A DNA stretch of 64,000 nt, from positions 1-64,000 of the forward strand of contig WMKJ01000034.1 in NCBI GenBank assembly GCA_009733715.1, written 5' to 3'. The first letter of the stretch is position 1. Each line of letters starts with the position of its first letter. Positions 1 to 11,503 of the stretch are shown here, piece after piece. The notes below the pieces were generated by a model. That model was not told the DNA's origin and did no database searches. It saw nothing but the letters and a program-made list of their open reading frames with translations. The translations under genes were made by a program, and so were the position numbers. Origin of the DNA: Herpomyces periplanetae. Lineage: Eukaryota > Ascomycota > Laboulbeniomycetes > Herpomycetales > Herpomycetaceae.

Positions 1-1
1 A

Positions 2-622
2 CACGTTCAGGATTGTTTTGCTCATTCCATCGGTTCCATTCCAATTATTCATGAAACAGGCTTTGATACTTCAATGAATTCCCGATTCAGTAAAAGTGGC
101 TTCGACGTTGTTAGCATGATGTTTTCCATGCACTACGCCTTCGAAACTCGTGAGAAAGCCTTAACCATGCTCCAAAATGTTGCTGCTAGTTTACGCAAAG
201 GTGGTCGATTCATCGGTGTTATTCCCAATTCCGATGTTATCTCCCAGAACTGCCTAAAGCATACTGAATGGGGTAACAGCATCTACAGTGTTAAACTGCT
301 TGATCGCTCTCCTCCCGACGGTGTATTCCGTCCTCCATTTGGTTGGAAGTATCAATACTTTCTCGAAGAAGCCATTGATCAAGTCCCCGAATTCGTCGTC
401 CCATGGGAAGCTTTTCGTGGTATGGCTGAAGAATTCAATCTTGAACTTGAGTACCGTAAAACCTTTTGTGAAATTTGGCTCGAAGAAAACTCCAGTGAGT
501 CTCTCGGCTCCCTAGCTAATCGAATGCATGTCCGTGATCCAAAATCCGGTAAAATTCTCCTTACCCCCGAAGAATTAGAAGCTGCTCACTTTTACCACGC
601 GTTTTGCTTCTATAAAGTCTGA
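2..622 (+). CDS. ABD1: mRNA cap guanine-N7 methyltransferase, C-terminal part
   Basis: The frame is open from base 2, so the 5' part of the gene lies outside the window. This enzyme transfers a methyl group from AdoMet to N7 of the cap guanine of nuclear pre-mRNA. Visible are the family motif FDVVSMMFSMHYAFE (the usual QFALHY region that contacts the guanine), the strand-turn GGRFIGVIPNSDVI, PFGWKYQYFLEEAI, and the typical C-terminus EELEAAHFYHAFCFYKV. The last two blocks are strongly diagnostic of Abd1/RNMT. The AdoMet-binding N-terminal motifs are off the window. It ends 180 bp before the threonine synthase start, on the same strand. No intron is apparent in the visible part. Confidence 0.9.
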   Translation, partial: HVQDCFAHSIGSIPIIHETGFDTSMNSRFSKSGFDVVSMMFSMHYAFETREKALTMLQNVAASLRKGGRFIGVIPNSDVISQNCLKHTEWGNSIYSVKLLDRSPPDGVFRPPFGWKYQYFLEEAIDQVPEFVVPWEAFRGMAEEFNLELEYRKTFCEIWLEENSSESLGSLANRMHVRDPKSGKILLTPEELEAAHFYHAFCFYKV

Positions 623-802
623 ATTTCGCCATTTTCCTCCCCTCGCCGTTTCGTTTCTCCACTTCCGCTCTCACGTGGCCTTACCATTATTCCCGTTTTG
701 GTTCTTGGTCCGCCCACCGCGCGACGAACGATATCGCGAAAACGTTTTCTTTCTTAAATTATTTTACCCTCTTACTCTACAATCCATTTTTTCATCGCCA
801 CA

Positions 803-2966
803 ATGACATTTACTTCGTCCCAGCGTTATTGTAGCACAAGAGGTGCCGAAGTTAATGTAAGCTTTCACATTTCTCGCTTGCATTCTTGTCTTTTTTTCCA
901 CCCTCATAGGTTCATCGGTTAACTCGTCTTTTTCAGTGTACTTTTGAGCATGTTTTATTTAAAGGACTGGCTAGTGATGGTGGTTTATATATACCGCATG
1001 AAATTCCACGTTTACCCCATGACTGGCAAGCCAAATGGTCCTCGTTAACATTTGTCGAAATTGCCGTGGAAATCTTCTCCTTATATATTGACTCTACGGA
1101 AATTGATCGATTGGATCTTCATCGCATCCTCACTGAATCTTATTCTACTTTCCGTTCTCCAAATATCACTCCACTAATTAACATTTCCCAACCTCAGCGT
1201 CTCTATGTACTCGAATTATTTCATGGCCGTATGTATAACCTATTCGCACAACAAGCGTATACATTCCTTGTTTTATACTATTATCCCTAAATACGTCACT
1301 TTTCAATCAAGCCCGTACTAATTTACATAAACTTTAGCTTCTTATTCTTTCAAAGATGTCGCTTTGCAAGTTTTGGGAAACCTTTTTGAATTTTTCCTTC
1401 AGCGCAGAAACAAAGCAAGTCACCACTATCTGGTATAACCTTCCTCTACTTTTTTCTAACCGTCAGAATCATTATCATGTAGGACAAGAATCCTGATCAG
1501 CGTTTTCATTTAACAGTATTGGGTGCTACTAGCGGTGATACTGGTTCAGCGGTACGAGCATCCTTCACATTATACATTTCGTTAGATCATTCCAAGTGTG
1601 TTCATTATCTTCCAATTCTAGGCTATCTACGGTCTGCGAGGTAAAGCCGATATTTCAATATTCATACTTCATCCTCAAGGAAAGGTACGTAAGCTTTTGT
1701 AGGCACTAATTATAATAGGTTATCTTTGTTTATTAATATTTTTTCATGGCAGATTTCACCCATCCAACTTGCTCAGATGGCCACGATTCCCGACTCTAAC
1801 GTCCATAATCTTGCTGTCAGTACCTTTGTTACTCGCTGTGCTTGACCTTTTTCATAGTTGACATTGGCCAAAAATGTAGATTCAAGGTTCATTCGATGAC
1901 TGTCAGAATATTGTTAAAATGCTCTTTGTGGACAAAGAGATTAATTCTGTTTTACATTTAGCCGCTGTTAACTCCATTAATTGGGCTCGGATTCTGGCTC
2001 AAATCACATATTACTTCGTCGCTTACTTCACATTGTACCGTGAAGGCGGCTTGACTAAAGATACAAGGCTCAATTTTGTCGTACCGACGGGTAACTTTGG
2101 GGACATTCTGTAAGTTGACGATTTCGTATACATTAGTGTAACATGTTTCTTACCTTTTTTGAGTTAGTGCGGGTTGGTTCGCCCGTAAAATGGGGTTGCC
2201 CATCACTTTATTGACGATTGCTACAAACAAAAATGATGGTCTGGTTAGATTTTTCAAAAACAATGGATGCTTCCGGCAGATGCCTCTTTCAGGACCTTTT
2301 CAGACTTATGCACCGGCCATGGACGTAGTAGTTAGCAGTAACTTTGAGCGAGTATTATGGTGGTACATGTTCGAAGCCGCGCAAAATGGTCAAGTCAGTG
2401 GGGCAGAAGATATTCCAAATATTAGTTCAGAGCAGGAGCGCAATGAAAAGTGCCGCGAAATAGCGTCTAGATGGATATCCACACGATATTCGATACTACT
2501 GAGTACGGCTCTGCTGGGTCCTTTGGAAAAGGCAGCATTTAAGTTGGCAGAAGAAGATTTCAAGGCGGCTAGCGTAACCGATGAAGAGATTGTTAAAACG
2601 ATACGAAGAGTTTTTACGGAGTACAGAAGGTTGACAAGTGGAGATGATGATGCCGTTATCATCGATCCGCATACGGCTGTTGGTGTTAAGGTTGCACTGG
2701 ACAAATTGGCGACGGGGGAAGTAGAGGAAACAATTGTTTGCTTAGCAACGGCACATCCGGCAAAATTTATGGAGGTGATGGAATTAGCGTTAAAAGATGT
2801 TCCAGATCTTGATTTACGGGCAAAGATATGGCCGGATGAATTTTCACGTATTGAAAATGCAGAGCAGCGAGTTATAATAGTGGAGCAAACGGACAATGGA
2901 TACAATGAGGAAAAGGTTAAACAGATATTAATGCGGCAAGTTAAGCAAGATACTGGGGTACATTAG
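803..2966 (+). CDS. THR4: threonine synthase (8 exons)
   Basis: This PLP enzyme converts O-phosphohomoserine to threonine. Proposed exons: 803-856, 937-1228, 1338-1432, 1483-1551, 1622-1684, 1753-1815, 1880-2109, 2168-2966, giving 554 residues (yeast Thr4 has 514). The N-terminus has the family start RYCSTRGAEV and GLASDGGLYIP. The PLP lysine lies in HGPSYSFKDVALQ (about residue 120), which only appears once the 1229-1337 intron is removed. GATSGDTGSAAIYGLRGK and PTGNFGDILAGW, both split by introns, are the phosphate and cofactor loops. Phases agree at every junction. Donors vary: gtaagc, gtatgt, gtataa, gtacga, gtacgt, gtcagt, gtaagt. The gtataa (1433) and gtcagt (1816) donors are the least certain. 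It converges with the next gene; stop codons are 22 bp apart. Confidence 0.93.
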
Positions 2967-2988
2967 ACTATGCCAGTAAACGCATAGC

Positions 2989-3449
2989 CTAGAATTCTGT
3001 GATGGGTTCGTCGCGACGCTTTCCCCGGAAGTTATACTTTCCCTGAAAGGTGTCAGCTAAGTTAACCAAGGGGAGTTTAAGTTTCCCGGGACTTTGTTTA
3101 AGAGGGCATACATCTGTATAGTAGAACGCAGTACCGATCATTGAAGGAATAAGTAGAACGTAAACGAAATTGATCCAAGCAGTGTGTCTAGTCCATCTAA
3201 AGTATTTGTAGCGATTGTTCATCATATCTAATGTAGCGTAGACAAGGGTACGAGGGAGCATGAGTAAATTTTGAAAATGGAGAAGTGTACAAGGAAAACG
3301 TGTGAAGCGACCTACCGGCATAGCGAAGTACAGCCGGGTCCATACGAACCACTGTAGATCAAGGGAAGTAAGTAACAGAAGAATATCTTAAAGAATAGAT
3401 TGTGCCATGTTATGCCTATACACATACCCTGAGGATTATCACCTGCCAT
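2989..3449 (-). CDS. mitochondrial complex I accessory subunit, NDUFB4/B15-like (4 exons)
   Basis: Proposed exons on the minus strand: 3449-3428, 3351-3316, 3227-3112, 3042-2989; 75 residues in total. The core NRYKYFRWTRHTAW, a single membrane span (roughly residues 43-60) and the tail GKYNFRGKRRDEPI match the small fungal B15-type subunit of NADH:ubiquinone oxidoreductase, which sits in the membrane arm. The first exon is only 22 nt (MAGDNPQ plus one base) and the second 36 nt, so most of the N-terminus is assembled from mini-exons. It shares a 341-bp divergent intergenic region with the ATP sulfurylase gene. The family call rests on recall of fungal B15 sequences; the exon structure is well supported by phase. 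Confidence 0.75.
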
Positions 3450-3790
3450 ATAATCTGTAGGAAGCGCGGGTGCGCGAGACAAAGTATAACGCGACAGATG
3501 AGCAAGGGAAGCACAAGTGTACGGTGATGGCAAATATAAGTTGGTGATGATAAAAAAAATACGAAACAGGCGTACACAGAAGCGCGCAAAAAGCCAAAAA
3601 CCAGAGCTAAAACCCGCCCAAACCAACAAAAGCCAAAACCCGCCGCGACGCGCACCGCCACCGCGCCACACCGGCACGTGCGCGCTGTGGCGCAGTGGCG
3701 GTGCTCGGCAAACTGGAGAAAATTGATTTTCATTTGTTGCGCAGTAGGCAGAAGTGTGAAGGTTCGGGTTATCGTATGCGTATTAATATC
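3450..3790. promoter_or_regulatory. divergent promoter between complex I subunit and ATP sulfurylase, with sulfur-control-like sites
   Basis: This 341-bp interval separates two divergent start codons. A palindromic CACGTG (3675-3680) is followed four bases later by CTGTGG (3685-3690), about 110 bp before the ATP sulfurylase ATG. In yeasts, CACGTG is the Cbf1 core and CTGTGG is the core of the Met31/Met32 site; both recruit Met4 to MET genes. That these sites act here is inference. The strand turns AC-rich around 3590-3670. No obvious TATA box was seen. Confidence 0.5.
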
Positions 3791-5748
<1,958 letters not shown>

Positions 5749-5818
5749 TTCTCCATCATATGGAATGGTCCAGTAGCCAGCACTGTCTAGATTAAATAAA
5801 CCGTATAATTAAGTTGAT

Positions 5819-8161
5819 TTACGCCTTCTTTAACATCCCAACGCCTCTTTGTCGTCGTCTCTCAAATTCCATGAGATCATTCGCTGATTTTTCCACAAAA
5901 TCGCCCATTTCTGTGATATCGACCTTGGATAGCGTACCTTTGACTGTTTTATCCTTCCAACGAACCAATTCATCGTATAACTGTTCTGACTTTAGTCTTG
6001 CTTTTAAAAACTTAACAAATTTGGGAATGTTTTTACCCGTAAGATACACAATTCCCTCTCCCTCGGCTTCTCCATCTTCATTGCTCTTTTGAATATTTGT
6101 ATCTTCACGCATAACATTTTTAAATGCTACAATACACGCCGATAAGAGCAGAAGAGGTCCTGTTGTTGTATCTTTTTCCTCCCATTTTTCCTTCAGCAAA
6201 ATCGCTTGCTTCCCTACTCGGTCAAGGTAATTAACTTCAGCCTGGCTTGCCAGTATCGCTTTTTCCTCCCGGGTAATTCCGCGTTGCCATATCTGACAAA
6301 GTTTTCCCATTGCCGTGTGTAGTAACTTAAGAGATGATACTGCATCCTGCATACTTTCACACTTTTTTATAGCTTGTAAAAACCGATTAATTCCTTGATG
6401 TATAGTTCCTGTAAATGCCGAATACTTTGGTAAGGATGTCCCTGGTGTTGCGAAAAATTTCTCTCCGGGAAACATTGGTAAGATAATCTCTTCAAGCATA
6501 TACGACTTCAAACTTTCTGCAAGTTTACATGCTATATTGTATGCTTCTTTGTCCCCATTTCCGCTATCTATCATCCATCGAAAGGTAGAGTTATAGTGTA
6601 ATAACCAAATCGCCAGTACAAAACGACAAAATTGTTCCGTAAATTGGTCTAATAATTTCGCAGACGCTTGCGCCATGCAATTGATAAATTCTTCCCGAGC
6701 AAATTCACTATAGCATTCAGCAAACAGTTTCTCAAGATGATTAACCTGTGCATTTGAGTTAATTAACTTTTGTACTATAGTCGAGTCGTTAAAGTCAAAT
6801 GTTTCGTTAAATATGGCCAACTCGTTCAATGTAAATGATGGACACTTGTGTACTCTTTTAGCTATGTCAATTGCTATTTCCTGCGTGGTTTGTTTAACTG
6901 TAGAACAAATCACTGCATCAAAGTCTTGCAATACTAGAAAATTCTCCCATACACGGAGATTTTCTGTCCCTAAACTCGATTTAACCACATGTATAAGGGT
7001 TTCGTATACAAATTCTTTTGGGTTGGGACGTGAAATATCCGATAACCATACTTCCATGTAAACAAATTTAGAACATTTCAACTCATCCAGAATATTTTGT
7101 GCAGCTTTATTTATCCAGCTATCTGACACCAAGTAACCCGACTCATAAAGCGGAGCGTTCGTATCAGAAATCCATTTTGCGTAAAACGATAGTACTTGAC
7201 CTTGTTCTGTAAACACTTGAGGATAGTTATGGATTAACTCATTAACATTAAGGTAGCATACCTCACCTATGTGAAGTTTATCAAGCCTATGGGTAATTTC
7301 ACCGATTAATTGACTGTGAGGTTGATAAGATATGGAAGATAGTGAGTCGTTAACTTGAATAGAACCGTTAGAGTGACACAAATTTAGAACAATTTCTTTG
7401 AATACATGTGGATGAAAGCCTGCAAATCCGGTATCCTTCTCGAACCATGTCACCGTGCTTTCACTTTTATCGGCCTCGTCAATCTTACGTTGTAGAGTTC
7501 TGGTAAATGTTTCATAAAATTTTTCAGAATAAACGTAGGTTAAAAGAGAGGAATCACTAAAGTTATCAATGTTCCACACCCTAACAGTAATGTCGGACGC
7601 AGAAAGCGTTAACTGGTCAGTAAAATAGTCGGTGAACCACGATAAATCGAATTCATATCGATCACAAATATCCCGGGAGGACCAAGCTCGAGTTCGTAAA
7701 AGTTCACTGTACGATAACTGTTCTCTGGCTATTTTCACATGCCGTAGCGTCAAAATTGCCGAACCATCGGATGATTGTGGTATTTCCGGACAACCCGATA
7801 ACACATTCATTAAACATGTAGCATTGTCATTAACATCTAGAATTTCTGCTAGTTCGGAAAGCTCTATTCGCAGATAGTCGGATGTGTTAAACGTTTCGCT
7901 TAGTCTGTCCACCAAAAACTTGAGAGAATAAAACTTCAAGGGTTCACGCCTAGACTCATACGCTAACTTTGGCCCTCCGAACGCCACAAATAAATTTTTC
8001 ACGTCGTCAACCGTAAAAATTTCTGCTGATCCATTAGATTTAAACAAACCCAAGAGCGACTTCGCCGAAGATATCATCTTTCGTGAAGTTGAACGTGGAA
8101 ATATCCGGCGAGGGCGTGTGTGATGAACTTTCGCTTGCTTTTCACTGCTTCGTCTCTCCAT
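5819..8161 (-). CDS. UFL1: UFL1-like protein (E3 UFM1-protein ligase 1 family)
   Basis: An uninterrupted 780-codon frame. UFL1 is the scaffold-type E3 for the ubiquitin-like modifier UFM1 at the ER. The best match, from memory, is in the C-terminal third: the region around WQRGITREEKAIL aligns with the human MVKRGDKKRERQIL region, then a hydrophobic helix (GPLLLLSACIVAFKNVM), then GKNIPKFVKFLKARL aligning with human GRCVPQIIAFLNSKI. Length (780 versus 794) also fits. The N-terminal half (FTVDDVKNLF, then repeated helix-strand blocks) looks like tandem winged helices but is weakly conserved. Two starts are possible: 8161, or the Met at 8077 (MISSAKSLLGLF), which avoids a basic 28-residue leader. 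It converges with ATP sulfurylase (70-bp gap). UFMylation is lost from most fungi, so this call deserves testing. Confidence 0.62.
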   Translation of the reverse strand: MERRSSEKQAKVHHTRPRRIFPRSTSRKMISSAKSLLGLFKSNGSAEIFTVDDVKNLFVAFGGPKLAYESRREPLKFYSLKFLVDRLSETFNTSDYLRIELSELAEILDVNDNATCLMNVLSGCPEIPQSSDGSAILTLRHVKIAREQLSYSELLRTRAWSSRDICDRYEFDLSWFTDYFTDQLTLSASDITVRVWNIDNFSDSSLLTYVYSEKFYETFTRTLQRKIDEADKSESTVTWFEKDTGFAGFHPHVFKEIVLNLCHSNGSIQVNDSLSSISYQPHSQLIGEITHRLDKLHIGEVCYLNVNELIHNYPQVFTEQGQVLSFYAKWISDTNAPLYESGYLVSDSWINKAAQNILDELKCSKFVYMEVWLSDISRPNPKEFVYETLIHVVKSSLGTENLRVWENFLVLQDFDAVICSTVKQTTQEIAIDIAKRVHKCPSFTLNELAIFNETFDFNDSTIVQKLINSNAQVNHLEKLFAECYSEFAREEFINCMAQASAKLLDQFTEQFCRFVLAIWLLHYNSTFRWMIDSGNGDKEAYNIACKLAESLKSYMLEEIILPMFPGEKFFATPGTSLPKYSAFTGTIHQGINRFLQAIKKCESMQDAVSSLKLLHTAMGKLCQIWQRGITREEKAILASQAEVNYLDRVGKQAILLKEKWEEKDTTTGPLLLLSACIVAFKNVMREDTNIQKSNEDGEAEGEGIVYLTGKNIPKFVKFLKARLKSEQLYDELVRWKDKTVKGTLSKVDITEMGDFVEKSANDLMEFERRRQRGVGMLKKA

Positions 8162-8357
8162 TCACGCCCGGAACCTTGGCATTTTCGACGAGGTGCGGAT
8201 AAACAAATTCGCCGAGGGATTTGGCTTTGTTCTGGGGAAGTTTTGAAGGGAATAATTGAATTCAAAGGGCTTGAAGATGATTGTTTCGCGTTAACTTTAC
8301 AACTTGATTGATTGTTTATGTGCAGAATTACACTTTATTTCGTCACTTGGCATTTAA

Positions 8358-8792
8358 ATGGAACGTCCTGGGTTATACACAAGAAAACTTGATTATCTAT
8401 CGGATCCTGAGGAGTATACATTGTCTAAACTTTCACGATACAACCATAATCAATCTAGACTAAATGAATTTAACACGGTAAAAAAACCTTACAATAAAAC
8501 CCCGTATAACTATTCCAATACAATCAGATGGGGTTGGATTCTTTTCTTCATTACTTGGTCATTTTTCGTGGTTGGAATCGGGTCGTGTTTTGATGTATGG
8601 ACATGGGCATGGAATCCTCCTTTGACTAGCTCGGACGTATCAAACATCACTTACACATCCGATCCTACTTTGCCTATAAATGGCTATTATCCCATCTTAT
8701 TCGTGTTATTGGGCATTATGTCATGGATTTGGGTAACCGTTGCTTGGATAGGCAAGAAAAGGTTCATAAATGCAAACTTCCCCTTATCGTAA
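8358..8792 (+). CDS. small two-span membrane protein, PIG-Y/Eri1-like
   Basis: 144 residues. A hydrophilic N-terminus of about 55 residues is followed by two membrane segments: IRWGWILFFITWSFFVVGIG (about 56-75) and a second span around YYPILFVLLGIMSWIW (about 110-130), ending WIGKKRFINAN. The pattern of a last span followed by W-x-G-x-K-x-F-x-x-N resembles PIG-Y, a small subunit of the GPI-N-acetylglucosaminyltransferase in the ER. That is a suggestion from a short motif, not a firm assignment. The loop between the spans has N-x-T and N-x-S sites and two Trp-rich turns. It is divergent from the UFL1-like gene (196 bp between starts) and single-exon. Confidence 0.6.
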   Translation: MERPGLYTRKLDYLSDPEEYTLSKLSRYNHNQSRLNEFNTVKKPYNKTPYNYSNTIRWGWILFFITWSFFVVGIGSCFDVWTWAWNPPLTSSDVSNITYTSDPTLPINGYYPILFVLLGIMSWIWVTVAWIGKKRFINANFPLS

Positions 8793-8983
8793 CCATCCCG
8801 TATATTCCCGCTTTTGTCAGATGCTATATATATTTATTCTTTGCAAGCGGTAATTAATATGCTTGAAATCTTCCCTTAAGCCTTATGATCTTTTAAATCG
8901 AGTCAAGTTTATGGATACTTGGCGCAGAAATATTTATCATCTAAATTAACCATCTATAGCTTAATCAAATCGTGAAGTTGGTA

Positions 8984-10859
8984 TCAATTCACCAAGTCCT
9001 CTAGTGCCAGTACATCATCCACATCGATGTCTAAACATGCAGCAGTAGTTTCTTCATCTTCGTCCATTAATCGGCGGGTTATCGTACGCAATACTTTACT
9101 ATATCCCATGTGTTTCAACTGCTTAACTGAATAATCATGCCACGCAGAGCAAAATATCCAAATATCATCCAACTTTCCCGGTGTTTTATCCCTTGATATG
9201 TCCTTCATTTCAAAGCGTCCAGTACGTCTTAAACGGAAAACAACTTTGTTATCGCCTCCTGCAACTGTATTACTCCCAGATTTGCCACTACAAGTAACAC
9301 TTGATTTCATGGATCCTTTTGGTTTAACTTTTCTCTTTTTGCGCATCAATCGCTTCTCCCTAACCATGTGATCCCCAATTAAACCAGGCGTCGACCTAGT
9401 CCCCCCATTATGAACATTTCTATCATTTGCCTTTTTCCCCAGAATCGTCCCCGATCCCATCGATCCTCCACTCCCGCGCGCCCGCAACAGCGCCCGCTCT
9501 TCCATTTCGACGCCACACTCGCCGGTGTCGTCCGCACCGCCACACCCCATCCCGCTCGGAAGCTCGCTCAACGTTTTTCCGATCTCCAGATTTTCGGGTT
9601 CGCGGCACAAAAAGGCTTCCAAGTGAGATTCTTCTTTTCCACGACGTTTTCCGCGCTTCTTGGATCGTTCTCTAGACAATATAAATATGTCCATGGGAAT
9701 GTGGTTATATATATCGGTCAACAATTCTTCCGCACTTCGATTGACGGCAAAATTGATGATTTCATTGGTCTTCCAATTGATTCCTCGTTTACTTCCATCC
9801 TCCTGTGCTCGAACGCTATACAAGTTGGGATAAAGTGAGGGGAAATGGCACTGAAAAATCCATTGATGCAGTTCCCGCACTGCCGCTCCCGCACTTTTAC
9901 TTGCTTTAATCATGCCTGATAATCGTGAACTTTGCCGCCGCAGAATGTCCCGTCTTTCTTGAATTTCAGCTTCATAATCCGAGTAATACAACGGTAGATT
10001 ATCAAGATTACCATTCCATGTTATCCCCGAGAAAAATATCGATTCAGAAAATTTGATCGATGGTACATCCCTCTTTTTCCAGCTTACTCCATCTCCCTTT
10101 TGTGCAGCTTGATTTACTTCAAATGAGTTTGTAAATCCTTCTAGAAGTTCATTAAATTCTACCTTATTCCAATCTGTTGTCGTGCATTCTGGTAAAAGTA
10201 GAGGATGCATTAACTCAATTGGTTCTAGCCAATCTTTCGCAAGCAGTGAATATTCGGGTAAATTATGCACACTTTCGTGAAAGTCTCCATGGGTTAGCAC
10301 TTGTAACCGTGGTGGTGATGGTGGTAGTGGCGGAGGGGGTGTCAACGATTGCGGTGATTCTTTTTCCCATGATAGTATTGGCGTCGAATTGCGTGAAGCA
10401 TCCGCTTCTTCAACCATCAGTTCACCCGATGTTAAGTGAAACGAAGGTGACTCTTCAAAACTTTCAAATGGCGTAACTCCATCAGAATTTTCCGTTGAAC
10501 TGTTCACTCGTGATTCCTTAGCGCTCACAAACCCCGACCCACGTGCAAAACTTTCCGAGTCTGCAATCACTGCATCACATTCAACGGCTACATCTTCCCT
10601 TTCCAAATTCCCCCTAGGCTTCTTTGTCCATTCAACCTACCCACGAAAAAAAATTAATAAACCACTTCGTAATTTCCACGTAGCACTGCACAACACGTCC
10701 GAGACCTACCTCATTACAAACCGGACTCGACCGACGCGTCGATCTACGTTGCCGCACGCCGTAGAACTGATACGCCATCACCGTTATCACCCCGACTGCC
10801 AAACTAGAATATAAAATTGACGTAGTGGTGGAAATTCCACCCCAACTTCGCCTTGACAT
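8984..10859 (-). CDS. unknown membrane-anchored protein with long charged/low-complexity body (2 exons)
   Basis: Proposed exons: 10859-10710 and 10636-8984, joined in phase 0 (donor gtaggt, acceptor gggtag), giving 600 residues. I do not recognise the family. The N-terminus MSRRSWGGISTTTS precedes one hydrophobic segment (about residues 15-33, ending MAYQFYGV) followed by RQRRSTRR, which fits a signal anchor. Then come an acidic Ser-rich region, a proline run (PPPPLPPSPP), and basic stretches (RSKKRGKRRGK and REKRLMRKKRKVK). The C-terminus (DDIWIFCSAWHDYSVKQLKH onward, then an acidic tail) looks folded and could be the conserved domain. It could be an ER, nuclear-envelope or peroxisomal-membrane factor; nothing here decides. 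It is divergent from the Pol32-like gene. Confidence 0.65.
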
Positions 10860-11503
10860 ACTTGAAAAGATTTCACGAATCTGTCAATATTCCCTTACAC
10901 CTTTCAACACCTATCACTTAAAGACAACAAGCTTCATACGCATTTATCCTCATAAATAGCACCCAATCCACTGACCATCCATTCCCCTAAACAACCCAAT
11001 TAACTAAACCTCTAATCTCACGCCCATCCCTCTACCCTATTCTTTTTCTCTTGAGATCTCCCTCCGCACGCCTCAATTCTAAATCCTCAAAACCCCCTTC
11101 TACATCACGTGGCGCAACTCATGTGATCTCTACCACATTTCCTGCCCTCTGCGCCAAGGCTGAGCCCGGCCGGATAATCTTTTCTGCGGTTCATAGGGTT
11201 TTGTAAAATCACCGAAACCGCGAAGCGAACATCGTGAGATTGGATTTTTCACGTTGGTGTCGGTAGATTATTTACTTACTACACTAAGATTGCCGTCTTT
11301 TGATTTATTCTTTATAATTTTTAATACTCTCTCAAATTCTCTCCTAACGTGCTCTCGTCTTCCTGTATACATCATTCTAAATCCAATCTATGTCAATTAG
11401 TCCAATTATTTACCTACTATAATTTTGGTAGAATTCGGTCTCTTAAAATACCTGGAACTTGCTGTATACAATTAAATACGGAATATTTTAATTACTTTGT
11501 TTT
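10860..11503. promoter_or_regulatory. divergent promoter region, 644 bp
   Basis: Between the divergent starts of the unknown membrane-anchored protein and the Pol32-like gene. It contains ATCACGTGGCGC (near 11105) and a CATGTGATC close by, both E-box-like, in a locally GC-rich segment (about 11040-11200). No coding signal was seen. Confidence 0.4.

Noticed and set aside
2390-2905. 171-codon minus-strand frame
   Set aside because: Antisense shadow of the last threonine synthase exon.
9410-9838. 142-codon + strand frame
   Set aside because: Antisense to the 600-residue unknown protein; no protein-like pattern.
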